DNA from: AC-32 sp963728765
GTDB lineage: Bacteria > Actinomycetota > Thermoleophilia > Gaiellales > Gaiellaceae
Direction of reading: 5' to 3'
Assembly (NCBI GenBank): GCA_963728765.1
Contig: CAVSKX010000001.1
Location: 248,001-312,000, forward strand
DNA length: 64,000 bases
Shown: positions 50,191 to 58,216 of the stretch, in pieces
Layout: every line of letters starts with the position of its first letter
Position numbering within the stretch: position 1 is the first letter of the stretch
Notes under the pieces: generated by a model
What the model saw: the letters and a program-made list of their open reading frames with translations, nothing else
Told to the model about the DNA's origin: nothing
The model's database searches: none
Program-made: the position numbers and the translations under genes

Positions 50191-51579
50191 TTAAGCGCGC
50201 GCGAGCTTCCGGCGCGGGGCGCGACCCGCGCGGGCCGCGCCTATCGCAAAACGGACGAGCGCACGCGGCATCTTCTCGGCGCGTGCGACCGTCTCGTCGA
50301 GGCCCGAGGCGAACCACTCCAGGTCGTCCTCGGTCACGACCAGGGGCGGCAAGGCCTTGAGCACGTTCAGCCCGTGCCCTGCGACCTGGCTGAGGATGCG
50401 GTGGTCGCGGAAGAGCGGGACGACGACCAGCTGCGAGAAGAGGCCGGGCTGGATCCGCTCCAGCAGCTTCCAGGTGCGCGAGCCGCCGTCGGGCTCCTCG
50501 AACTCGATCGCCCACATCAGGCCGAGGCCGCGCACCTCGCGTACGACCGACCGCTCCTGAAGTGGGAGCGTTCGCTCCAGCAGCCAGTCGCCCAGCCGAG
50601 CCGAGCGCTCGACGAGGCCTTGCTCGTCCAGCTCGCGCAGCGTGGCGAGGCCGGCGACCATCGCGAGATCGTTCGGCGCGAACGTCGAGCCGTGGCTGAC
50701 GGCGTTCGGCAGCGAGTCGAAGACGCGCGAGTAGACGAGGTCGCTCATCAGCAGCGCGCCGAGGGGGACGTAGCCGCCGGAGAGCGACTTCGCGACGGTG
50801 ATCAGGTCGGGCTCGAGGCCCCAGTGCTCGAGCGCGAACAGCTTCCCGGTCCGGCCGAGGCCGGTCTGCACCTCGTCGACGCAGAAGAGCGTGCCGTAGC
50901 GGCGGCAGAGCTCCTGCGCGCCCGCGAGATAGCCGTCCGCGGGCAGGTTCACGCCCTTCCCCTGGACCGGCTCGACGATGAACAGCGCGATGTCCTCGCG
51001 CGCGAGCTGCCGCTCCAGAGCCTCGAGGTCGTTCCACGGCACCTGCTCGAACCCGGGCAAGAGCGGCCCGAAGCGCGACGTGAACTCGGGCGCGGTGCTC
51101 GCGGACAGGGACCCGAGCGTCAGGCCGTGGAAGGCGTGCTCCGCCGAGAGGACGCGCGTGCGGCCGCTCGCAGCGCGGCCGAGCTTGAGCGCAGCCTCGA
51201 CGGCCTCGGTCCCCGAGCTCGTGAACAGCACCCGCTCGACCGACCCGGGCGATCGCCGCAGCAGCTCCTCGGCCAGCAACGCGGGCAGCACGTCGGCGCC
51301 GAGCTGCACGGAGCCGGGCCGTTCGAGCTCCAGCGCTTCGACGAGCGCCTCCCGTACCAGCGGGTTGTTGCGGCCGACGTTGAACATCCCGAAGCCGCCG
51401 AGCACGTCGAGGTAGCGGTCATCCTCGTCGTCCCAGAGGTACGCCCCCTGGGCGCGGGCCCAGCGGCGGTCGAAGCCGATCGTCCGCAGCAGCTTCACGA
51501 ACTGCGGGTTGATCGTCTGCGCGTGCAGGTCGAGCGCCTCGGCGCCGCGCTCCTCGACCAGCTGGGTCAACCAGCCCAC
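50191..51579 (-). CDS. Class III aminotransferase (PLP-dependent, ornithine/putrescine type)
   Basis: A 462-residue fold-type I aminotransferase. The PLP lysine lies in TVAKSLSGGYVPLGALL; VFTSSGTEAVEAALKLGRA binds the phosphate; FIVEPVQGKGVNLPADGYLAGAQELCRRYGTLFCVDEVQTGLGRTGKLFALEHWG has the Asp that contacts the pyridine nitrogen. Length and layout fit ornithine, putrescine, acetylornithine or beta-lysine type enzymes; the specific amine is not predictable. The start codon lies within the open tail of the EamA gene, and it is downstream on the same strand. Confidence 0.9.
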   Translation of the reverse strand: MGWLTQLVEERGAEALDLHAQTINPQFVKLLRTIGFDRRWARAQGAYLWDDEDDRYLDVLGGFGMFNVGRNNPLVREALVEALELERPGSVQLGADVLPALLAEELLRRSPGSVERVLFTSSGTEAVEAALKLGRAASGRTRVLSAEHAFHGLTLGSLSASTAPEFTSRFGPLLPGFEQVPWNDLEALERQLAREDIALFIVEPVQGKGVNLPADGYLAGAQELCRRYGTLFCVDEVQTGLGRTGKLFALEHWGLEPDLITVAKSLSGGYVPLGALLMSDLVYSRVFDSLPNAVSHGSTFAPNDLAMVAGLATLRELDEQGLVERSARLGDWLLERTLPLQERSVVREVRGLGLMWAIEFEEPDGGSRTWKLLERIQPGLFSQLVVVPLFRDHRILSQVAGHGLNVLKALPPLVVTEDDLEWFASGLDETVARAEKMPRALVRFAIGAARAGRAPRRKLARA

Positions 51580-52555
51580 GCCTTGGATTATCGCTGTGCC
51601 CCTTCAGGTGATGCTGCCCGGTCTCGGTCAGGGCGAGCGTGGTTCCTGGCGCCGCGTGATCGCGGGCCGGAGGCGGGCGTGCGTCGCCTGAAGGGGCACT
51701 GACGCCTATGAGCACGCCGCCCGCCACGATCAGCAGCGCGCCGAGCACGAGCCGCCGCCCGACCAGCTCGCTGCGGCGCAGGAGCAACGCCGAGAACGCG
51801 ACGCCCCAGAGCGACTCGGTCGCCACCAGCGGCGCGACGACGCTGACGCGGCCGCGGTAGTAGGCCTCGAAGAGCATGGTGTAAGAGAGCCCGAAGACGA
51901 TCCCGGCGACGCCGAAGGCGCCGACCGCGCGTCGGTAGCCGCTCACCCAGGCACCACGCCGCGTCACGGTCAGGTAGACGGCGACGGTCATGGCTCCGGC
52001 GAGCAGCGAGACCGCGGCGGCGGCGAGCGGGTCGACGTCGCTGCCCTTCGCGATCGCCCGTAGCACGTTGTCGCGCACGGCGAACAGCACAGTTGCAGTG
52101 ACCGCGAAGAGGATGCCGAGACGGCGGAAGTCCGCCGGCCGCACGCGCTCGTTGGCCAGCGCGACGCCGCCGGCGACGATCAGCGCGCCGCCCGCGAGCA
52201 ACGCGGCGCTGACGGGCTCGCGCAGCACCGTCAGAGCGATCGCGACGGCCACCAGGGGCGCCGTCCCCATCACCACGGACGTGCGGGCCGCGCCCGCGTC
52301 CCTCACCGCGCGCACGAAGAAGATCTGCGAGGCGCCCGGGGCGATCGCGCCCGCGACGAGGAACGGCCAGGCGTCGACAAGGTCGGTTCCCCGCGCGGCG
52401 ACGAGGCAGATTACGCCCGTGAGCGCGAGCGCGACCGACGACATCGCCAGCGAGCCGAGCTCGGCATCGTCGAACCGGCGAAAGGCGAACCGCACCGCCA
52501 CCGACATCGCGCCGAAGAGCGCCGCCGAGGCGCATGCCAGCAGGACGGCCGCCAC
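51419..52555 (-). CDS. EamA-type drug/metabolite transporter with atypical C-terminal tail
   Basis: 378 residues. The first ~290 are a standard ten-helix EamA/DMT transporter with two repeated five-helix halves (LACASAALFGAMSVAVRFAFRRF; the second half starting LFAVTATVLFAVRDNVLRAIA and ending LLIVAGGVLIGVSAPSG). The frame then continues for ~88 non-hydrophobic residues through an inverted-repeat element (51596-51699) and 161 bases into the aminotransferase gene on the same strand. EamA proteins normally end right after the last helix, so the tail is probably an extension created by the inserted element rather than a real domain. Substrate unknown. Confidence 0.75.
   Translation of the reverse strand: MAAVLLACASAALFGAMSVAVRFAFRRFDDAELGSLAMSSVALALTGVICLVAARGTDLVDAWPFLVAGAIAPGASQIFFVRAVRDAGAARTSVVMGTAPLVAVAIALTVLREPVSAALLAGGALIVAGGVALANERVRPADFRRLGILFAVTATVLFAVRDNVLRAIAKGSDVDPLAAAAVSLLAGAMTVAVYLTVTRRGAWVSGYRRAVGAFGVAGIVFGLSYTMLFEAYYRGRVSVVAPLVATESLWGVAFSALLLRRSELVGRRLVLGALLIVAGGVLIGVSAPSGDARPPPARDHAAPGTTLALTETGQHHLKGHSDNPRRGLVDPAGRGARRRGARPARADDQPAVREAAADDRLRPPLGPRPGGVPLGRRG
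51596..51699. repeat. Inverted-repeat element, 104 bp, within the EamA tail
   Basis: Two 19-bp terminal inverted repeats with two mismatches: GTGCCCCTTCAGG plus TGATGC on the left (51596-51614), and the reverse complement of GTGCCCCTTCAGG plus CGACGC on the right (51681-51699). The 66-bp interior has no obvious structure. It is unrelated in sequence to the AGGAGG elements. It may be a small mobile element or a long-armed hairpin. Confidence 0.65.
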
Positions 52556-52655
52556 TCAGGCGGCGCAGCGGATCGGCCCGGTGCCCTCGGCGAGCTCGCG
52601 CACGGCGCCCAGCGTAACCGGCCAAGGCGCCGACTCGGTGGCGCCGACCAGAAGA

Positions 52656-52682
52656 GGGCGTGCGGGCTATGCCCGCACGCCC
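52656..52682. terminator. Hairpin between EamA and repeat-protein genes
   Basis: A perfect 12-bp GC stem, GGGCGTGCGGGC / GCCCGCACGCCC, with loop TAT. GTCTTT follows on the plus strand and TCTTCT on the minus strand. It lies after the stop of the 232-residue secreted protein gene, transcribed on the minus strand. Confidence 0.8.
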
Positions 52683-52702
52683 GTCTTTGCGCGGGGTCCA
52701 AG

Positions 52703-53401
52703 TCAGGCCGCGGGGCCGAGCGAGTCGCCTGACGGGGCGGCCGGCGGTCCGTCGCGGTCGAAGTCGTGACGGAACCCGAAGCCGCGGTGCTCGCGGAACC
52801 GCAGCCGCAGCTGGCCGTTGACGAGGTCGTCGATCCGCTGCTCGAGATCCTTCAGGACCTTCTGCTCATCGGCCTTCGTCACCTTTCCGTCCTTGACGAG
52901 AGCGTCGAGCTTCTCCTTCGCGTCCTTCAGCATCGCCGCCTTGAGCCCGTCGACCGACTTGTCCTGGTCCTTGGCGATCTGGGCGAGGGTCTGCCCGCTC
53001 TCGAGCCGGCTCTCGAGTTGCTCCTCGGTCAGCCCCAGGTACGAGGCCGCGCCGTCGAGGCCGTGGAAGAACGGGTGGGGCATGCCGAACCTCGGCCCGA
53101 AGGCGGGCGGCCCGAAGAGCGGGAGGTCACCGGCTTCGATCCGCTTCTTGAGCTCCTGGCCTTGCTCCTTGCTCAGTCGCCCGTCGGCGACGGCGGCGTC
53201 GATGCGGTCCTCGAATGCCTTCTTGAGCGCCGCCTCCAGCTTGCTGGGCTCGACGCCGAGGCTCTTCGCCGCGTCGTTGACGATCGCCTGGCTCTCCGCG
53301 CTCCGCGAGTCGGCGAGCTTGGTCGCCGCGACTCCCGCCCCGGCGCCGCCGACGGCCAGCGCCGCAGCGGCGCCCGCGATCACCTTTCGTCTCATCGCCA
53401 T
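52703..53401 (-). CDS. Secreted helical repeat protein
   Basis: A 232-residue secreted protein with signal peptide (about 1-26, RRKVIAGAAAALAVGGAGAGVAA). Two similar helical units follow: LGVEPSKLEAALKKAFEDRIDAAVADGRLSKEQGQELKKRIE and LGLTEEQLESRLESGQTLAQIAKDQDKSVDGL, then a coiled helix to LEQRIDDLVN. The tail FREHRGFGFRHDFDRD is histidine-, phenylalanine- and arginine-rich and might bind metal. Similar proteins occur in actinobacteria without assigned function. It is the last gene of a three-gene unit with a ferric-reductase-like membrane protein. Confidence 0.72.
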   Translation of the reverse strand: MAMRRKVIAGAAAALAVGGAGAGVAATKLADSRSAESQAIVNDAAKSLGVEPSKLEAALKKAFEDRIDAAVADGRLSKEQGQELKKRIEAGDLPLFGPPAFGPRFGMPHPFFHGLDGAASYLGLTEEQLESRLESGQTLAQIAKDQDKSVDGLKAAMLKDAKEKLDALVKDGKVTKADEQKVLKDLEQRIDDLVNGQLRLRFREHRGFGFRHDFDRDGPPAAPSGDSLGPAA

Positions 53402-53962
53402 CTACATGCTCCTTTCTGTCGCTTGCGGCGCGCCCCAGACGAGGGACACGCGGTGGACGAGCAGCGCGAGCACGAGCCAGGCCGAGCCTGCGTAGAGCAG
53501 CAGCGCCCAGGTCGTGAACGCGTCGGTGCCGGCGGTCAGGCCGTGGACGAGCGCAAGAGCCCAGACCGCGAAGTTCAGGTAGTGCAACCGCCGCCAGACG
53601 CGGTGCGGGAGCTGCCTGCGGTAGTGGTTCGCCACCGCGAGCGCCGCGAGCAGCTCCGCCGCGACGGTGCCGAACGCGACGGCGAGCGGGCGGTAGCTGT
53701 CGGCGCCCGGCACGAGCAGCTGCGAGAGCGAGATCGGCACGAAGCGGTCGAGTAGAAGCGCCACTCCGTGGAGGACGATGAACGCGCCGGCGAGGATCCC
53801 GATAAACCGGTGCACGTCCTCGAGCGCGAAGCGCGGCCAGCGCCTCAGCTTTGCTCGGCCCGAAAGCAGCAGCCCGACGACGACAGAAGCGCTGAGAAGC
53901 AGGTAGGCGACGAGGCCTCCCGCCCGGGCCGCGTACCAGGTCGCATTGGCCGCAAGCACCAT
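53402..53962 (-). CDS. Ferric-reductase-like transmembrane protein
   Basis: A 186-residue membrane protein with five to six helices, ferric_reduct domain type. RFALEDVHRFIGILAGAFIVLHGVALLLD and PHRVWRRLHYLNFAVWALALVHGL carry pairs of histidines spaced as heme b ligands, as in the MsrQ/YedZ and NOX families. No flavin domain is fused, so electrons would come from or go to another protein, such as the upstream or downstream secreted proteins. ATG overlaps the stop of the 89-residue gene, and its stop abuts the start of the repeat-protein gene. Confidence 0.8.
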   Translation of the reverse strand: MVLAANATWYAARAGGLVAYLLLSASVVVGLLLSGRAKLRRWPRFALEDVHRFIGILAGAFIVLHGVALLLDRFVPISLSQLLVPGADSYRPLAVAFGTVAAELLAALAVANHYRRQLPHRVWRRLHYLNFAVWALALVHGLTAGTDAFTTWALLLYAGSAWLVLALLVHRVSLVWGAPQATERSM

Positions 53963-54231
53963 CAGGAGACGCTCGTCTGCGCCCCGCCGCCCGAGCCCGA
54001 GCCGCTGCTCGGTGCGATCGAGCCGGGCGTGAGCGAGAAGCCCCCGTCGTCGTCGGACTGGATCGTCGAGCCCGTCGCAGGGGAGGAAGACGAGCTCGCC
54101 TGGCCCGGATGGCTTTGCCGGGCAAGCAGTGCGATCGCCAGGAAGCCCGCCGCGGCAACCGCGACTGCGGTCTGCTTGGCGCCGGTCGCTCGCCGGCGGG
54201 CTTCCGCGATTCGGGAGGTTCCTGCTGCCAT
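53962..54231 (-). CDS. Small anchored Ser/Gly-rich protein
   Basis: An 89-residue protein. A basic N-terminus (SRIAEARRRATGAKQ) and one helix (about 20-37, TAVAVAAAGFLAIALLA) give a signal-anchor, followed by an extracytoplasmic Ser/Gly/Pro-rich region without fold. No family recognised. It is the first gene of the small operon with the ferric-reductase-like protein; three CTTAG/TTCAC/CTCAG repeats with 11-bp step lie 31-63 bases upstream, which suggests control by the neighbouring MprA-like regulator. Confidence 0.7.
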   Translation of the reverse strand: MAAGTSRIAEARRRATGAKQTAVAVAAAGFLAIALLARQSHPGQASSSSSPATGSTIQSDDDGGFSLTPGSIAPSSGSGSGGGAQTSVS

Positions 54232-54261
54232 TCACCCTCAAGAGAACCACCGGCACATGTG

Positions 54262-54289
54262 AGCGCCCTGAGAAGCGGGTGAAAACTCG

Positions 54290-54294
<5 letters not shown>
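54262..54294 (-). promoter_or_regulatory. Three-repeat 11-bp operator array before the small membrane operon
   Basis: Minus strand: CTTAGCGAGTT, TTCACCCGCTT, CTCAGGGCGCT follow each other without gaps. The same three words (CTTAG, TTCAC, CTCAG) occur in the arrays at 56398 and 56530. It begins in the stop codon of the histidine kinase gene and ends 30 bases before the ATG at 54231. Confidence 0.7.
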
Positions 54295-55662
<1,368 letters not shown>

Positions 55663-55666
<4 letters not shown>

Positions 55667-56337
55667 GTCTCGCGCAGCGCGTAGCCGACGCCACGCACCG
55701 TGTGGATGAGCCGCGACCTGCCGCCGGCCTCGGTCTTCCGTCGCAGGTAGCCGATGTACACGTCGAGCGAGTTCGAGGCGAAGCCGAAGTCGTAGCCCCA
55801 GACGCGCTCGAAGATGAGCGACCGCGTGAGCACCTGGCGCGGGTTGAGCATGAACAGCTCGAGCAGTGCGAACTCGGTGCGGGTCAGCTCGATGCGCTCG
55901 CCGTCCCGGGTCACGTCGCGCGTCCCGGGATCGAGCGTGAGGTCGGCGAACTGCAAGGTCTCGCCCGAGCCGTCGCTCGTCCGCCGCAAGAGTGCTCTCA
56001 CGCGCGCGAGCAGCTCCTCGAGCGCGAACGGCTTCGTCAGGTAGTCGTCGGCGCCCGCGTCGAGCCCCTCGACCCTGTCCTCGACCTGCGTCCGCGCGGT
56101 CAGCATCAGGATCGGCAGCCGGCTGCCGTTGCGGCGCACCGTGCGGGACACCTCGAGCCCGTCGACGCGTGGCATCAGCACGTCGAGCACCATCGCGTCG
56201 GGCTCGGGCTCGGACTCCAGCCGCTCCAACGCCTGCGCACCGTCCTCGGCCAGCTCGATCTCGTAACCCTCGAGCTCCAGCGCGCGGCGAAGCGACTCCC
56301 GCACGGCCCGCTCGTCGTCCACCACAAGGATCCTCAC
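55663..56337 (-). CDS. OmpR-family response regulator (MprA-like)
   Basis: A 224-residue regulator. The receiver domain has the acidic pair Asp7-Asp8, phosphorylated Asp52 (MVLDVLMPRVDG), and Lys in YLTKPFALEELLAR. The winged-helix DNA-binding domain (about 130-222) includes RTEFALLELFMLNPRQVLTRSLIFERVWGYDF and SLDVYIGYLRRKTE. GTG 56337 gives the usual length; a longer start at 56394 would add 19 residues of no known character. OmpR-type proteins bind direct repeats spaced 11 bp, which is exactly what lies on both sides of this locus. Confidence 0.92.
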
Positions 56338-56397
56338 GTGCGCATTGTTGCGCTCGAAGCTGAAAGAGGCGTGAGAAGTGCCTGCACCTCGCACGCT

Positions 56398-56441
56398 CTT
56401 AGGGATTTCTTAGGGAACCTTCACGCTGTCCTTAGGCACAG
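56398..56441 (+). promoter_or_regulatory. Four-repeat 11-bp operator array, regulator side
   Basis: CTTAGGGATTT, CTTAGGGAACC, TTCACGCTGTC and CTTAGGCACAG in unbroken 11-bp steps. It reads toward the plus strand and so toward the candidate small RNA that ends at the terminator 56501-56530. It also lies 61 bases before the regulator start, so it may control both directions. Confidence 0.75.
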
Positions 56442-56449
56442 GGTGTGAG

Positions 56450-56530
56450 ATCAGAGGAGTCATCGATCAAGGGATCCCCCAAACCCCTTGTGCGTGACTG
56501 GAGGCCCCCGCAGCGGGGCCTCTGGTTTTC
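56450..56530 (+). ncRNA. Candidate small RNA between the regulator and htrA2
   Basis: No ORF is present, but a transcript starting after the 56398-56441 array would run into a strong intrinsic terminator. Hairpin 1 is CAAGGG...CCCTTG (56468-56490) with a C-rich loop ATCCCCCAAAC that could pair with ribosome sites. Hairpin 2 is the terminator itself. C-rich loops of this kind are common in GC-rich sRNAs. The 5' end is unknown. Confidence 0.5.
56501..56530 (+). terminator. Intrinsic terminator before htrA2
   Basis: An 8-bp stem GAGGCCCC / GGGGCCTC (56501-56522) followed by TGGTTTTC. It is the most classical rho-independent terminator in the window, yet no gene on the plus strand lies before it, so it must end a non-coding transcript or act as an attenuator for htrA2. 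Confidence 0.8.
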
Positions 56531-56573
56531 TTACGGAGTTCTTACCGGCGTCTCAGGGCCGTCTTAGAGGCCA
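56530..56573 (+). promoter_or_regulatory. Four-repeat 11-bp operator array before htrA2
   Basis: CTTACGGAGTT, CTTACCGGCGT, CTCAGGGCCGT and CTTAGAGGCCA in exact 11-bp steps, starting at the last base of the terminator and ending 44 bases before the htrA2 ATG. It is the natural binding site for the MprA-like regulator, which in mycobacteria controls a neighbouring HtrA protease. Confidence 0.75.
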
Positions 56574-56617
56574 TTGATGTCATGGTGGGACCAAACCGAC
56601 GAAAGGACACCTCCCTG

Positions 56618-57694
56618 ATGCCCCGCCGTTCGCGCCAAACCTTCATTGCGTCTCTCCTAGCAGCAGCCTGCCTTGGCGCGGGCGGCGGGGCCGTCGCGTA
56701 CGCGACGCTCTCCGGGGGCGACACCGTCGTCAAGCAGGTCACCGTCAAACAGGCGGAGTCGGTGGCCAGCTCGAGCGCACCGCTCTCGGTCAACCAGATC
56801 TACCGCAAGGCCAACCGCGGTGTCGTCGAGATCACCGTCACCACCAGCGGCGGCGACAACTCGCCGTTCCCCGGAGGCGGCGGCGGCTCGGCGCAGGCGC
56901 AGGGCTCCGGCTGGGTCTACGACTCCGACGGGCATATCGTCACCAACGACCACGTGGTCGACGGTGCCCAGTCGATCAGCGTCCGCTTCTGGAACGGCAA
57001 GACGTACTCGGCCAGCGTCGTCGGCACCGACCAGTCGACCGACCTCGCAGTGATCAAGGTCGACGCTCCGTCCTCGGTGCTGCACCCGCTCCAGGTCGGC
57101 GACTCGTCCGCCCTGCAGGTCGGGGACGGCGTGGTCGCGATCGGCAGCCCGTTCGGCCTCGAGGAGACGGTCACGAGCGGCATCGTGAGCGCGCTGCATC
57201 GCGCGATCACGGCCCCGAACAGCTTCACCATCAACGATTCGATCCAGACCGACGCCGCGATCAACCACGGCAACTCGGGTGGCCCGCTGCTGAACGCGCA
57301 GGGCGAGGTCGTCGGCGTCAACGCCCAGATCAAGAGCGACTCGGGCGGCAACGAGGGCGTCGGCTTCGCGATCCCGTCGAACACGGTCAAGTCGATCGCC
57401 TCGCAGCTGATCTCCAGCGGCAAGGTCGAGCACGCGTACCTCGGCGTCTCGATCGACGCCACCGCCTCGGCAGCACGCATCGCCGAGATCCGCCCGTCCA
57501 CCCCTGCCGCCGGTGCAGGGTTGAAGGCCGGCGACGTGGTGGTCGAGGTCGACGGCAACGCGATCTCGAGCGGCGACGACCTCACCCGCGCGATCGACGC
57601 CCACAAGCCGGGCGACAAGATCTCCGTGACGTACAAGCGCGGCGGCAGCGAGCACACCGTCTCGCTGACCCTGGCAACGCGCCCCTCCTCCTAA
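56618..57694 (+). CDS. htrA: HtrA/DegP-type serine protease with PDZ domain (copy 2)
   Basis: A 358-residue secreted or anchored protease. Signal/anchor segment about 8-30, then a Gly/Ser-rich linker (about 78-95). The S1C triad is complete: His112 (TNDHVVDG), Asp142 (STDLAVI) and Ser220 (GNSGGPL), followed by a single PDZ domain (about 270-355). ATG 56618 has AAAGGA upstream; an ATG at 56582 would add 12 polar residues. It stands divergent from the MprAB-like pair and behind an 11-bp repeat array, the layout of mprAB-pepD. It shares most of its core text with htrA1 at 8753-9949. Confidence 0.93.
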   Translation: MPRRSRQTFIASLLAAACLGAGGGAVAYATLSGGDTVVKQVTVKQAESVASSSAPLSVNQIYRKANRGVVEITVTTSGGDNSPFPGGGGGSAQAQGSGWVYDSDGHIVTNDHVVDGAQSISVRFWNGKTYSASVVGTDQSTDLAVIKVDAPSSVLHPLQVGDSSALQVGDGVVAIGSPFGLEETVTSGIVSALHRAITAPNSFTINDSIQTDAAINHGNSGGPLLNAQGEVVGVNAQIKSDSGGNEGVGFAIPSNTVKSIASQLISSGKVEHAYLGVSIDATASAARIAEIRPSTPAAGAGLKAGDVVVEVDGNAISSGDDLTRAIDAHKPGDKISVTYKRGGSEHTVSLTLATRPSS

Positions 57695-57707
57695 GGACCC
57701 CAAAGCG

Positions 57708-57742
57708 CAGCCCCCTCTCACCCCGGCGGTGAGAGGGGGCTG
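57708..57742. terminator. Long hairpin between htrA2 and the NfeD-like gene
   Basis: A perfect 15-bp stem, CAGCCCCCTCTCACC / GGTGAGAGGGGGCTG, with loop CCGGC. It starts 13 bases after the htrA2 stop and covers the last codons of the convergent NfeD-like gene, so it can end transcription from both sides. Confidence 0.85.
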
Positions 57743-58050
57743 ACCATGAGCGTCAACCCCTCGAGGCGGTCGACGCGGACGGTCTCGCCGACGTCCGCGC
57801 CCGCCTCGCAGCGCGCCTGCCAGAGCTCTCCCTTGATCCGAACCTGCCCGTCGGGCCGGCATCGCGTCACGACCTCGGCGTGCGCGCCGATCATCGCCTC
57901 GGCTCCGGTCGCCGGGCGCCACTTGCGCGCGAGTCGCAGGCCCCAGGTGAGCTCCCCCGCCTCGATCGCGAGGCCGCCGAGGATCACGAGCAGGTTCCAC
58001 GGCCACGGAAAGAAGAGAAGCGCCAGCACGATCGCGACGGTGAGCGCCAC
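57718..58050 (-). CDS. NfeD-like membrane protein
   Basis: A 110-residue protein with one or two N-terminal hydrophobic helices (about 3-30, ALTVAIVLALLFFPWPWNLLVILGGLAIEAGEL) and a small beta domain (about 45-105: AMIGAHAEVVTRCRPDGQVRIKGELWQARCE, ETVRVDRLEGLTLMVSPL) typical of the OB-fold end of NfeD proteins. These often work with stomatin-like proteins in membrane quality control, which would fit the neighbouring HtrA. Its final codons lie within the terminator hairpin stem. Confidence 0.82.
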   Translation of the reverse strand: MALTVAIVLALLFFPWPWNLLVILGGLAIEAGELTWGLRLARKWRPATGAEAMIGAHAEVVTRCRPDGQVRIKGELWQARCEAGADVGETVRVDRLEGLTLMVSPLSPPG

Positions 58051-58216
58051 GGAGGCGGAAGTGAATCACGCCTCGCCTCCGGCCCCGACAAGTCCGAGCG
58101 ACATTTGGAACAGTTCCGGGGCTATGGCTTCGTCTGTTGGCCGCTGACCGCAGCAACGGTCAGAAAGGGGAGACGAGCAGAGCCGACCATTAGCTCGCAC
58201 AAAAAGGGGGTTCTCA

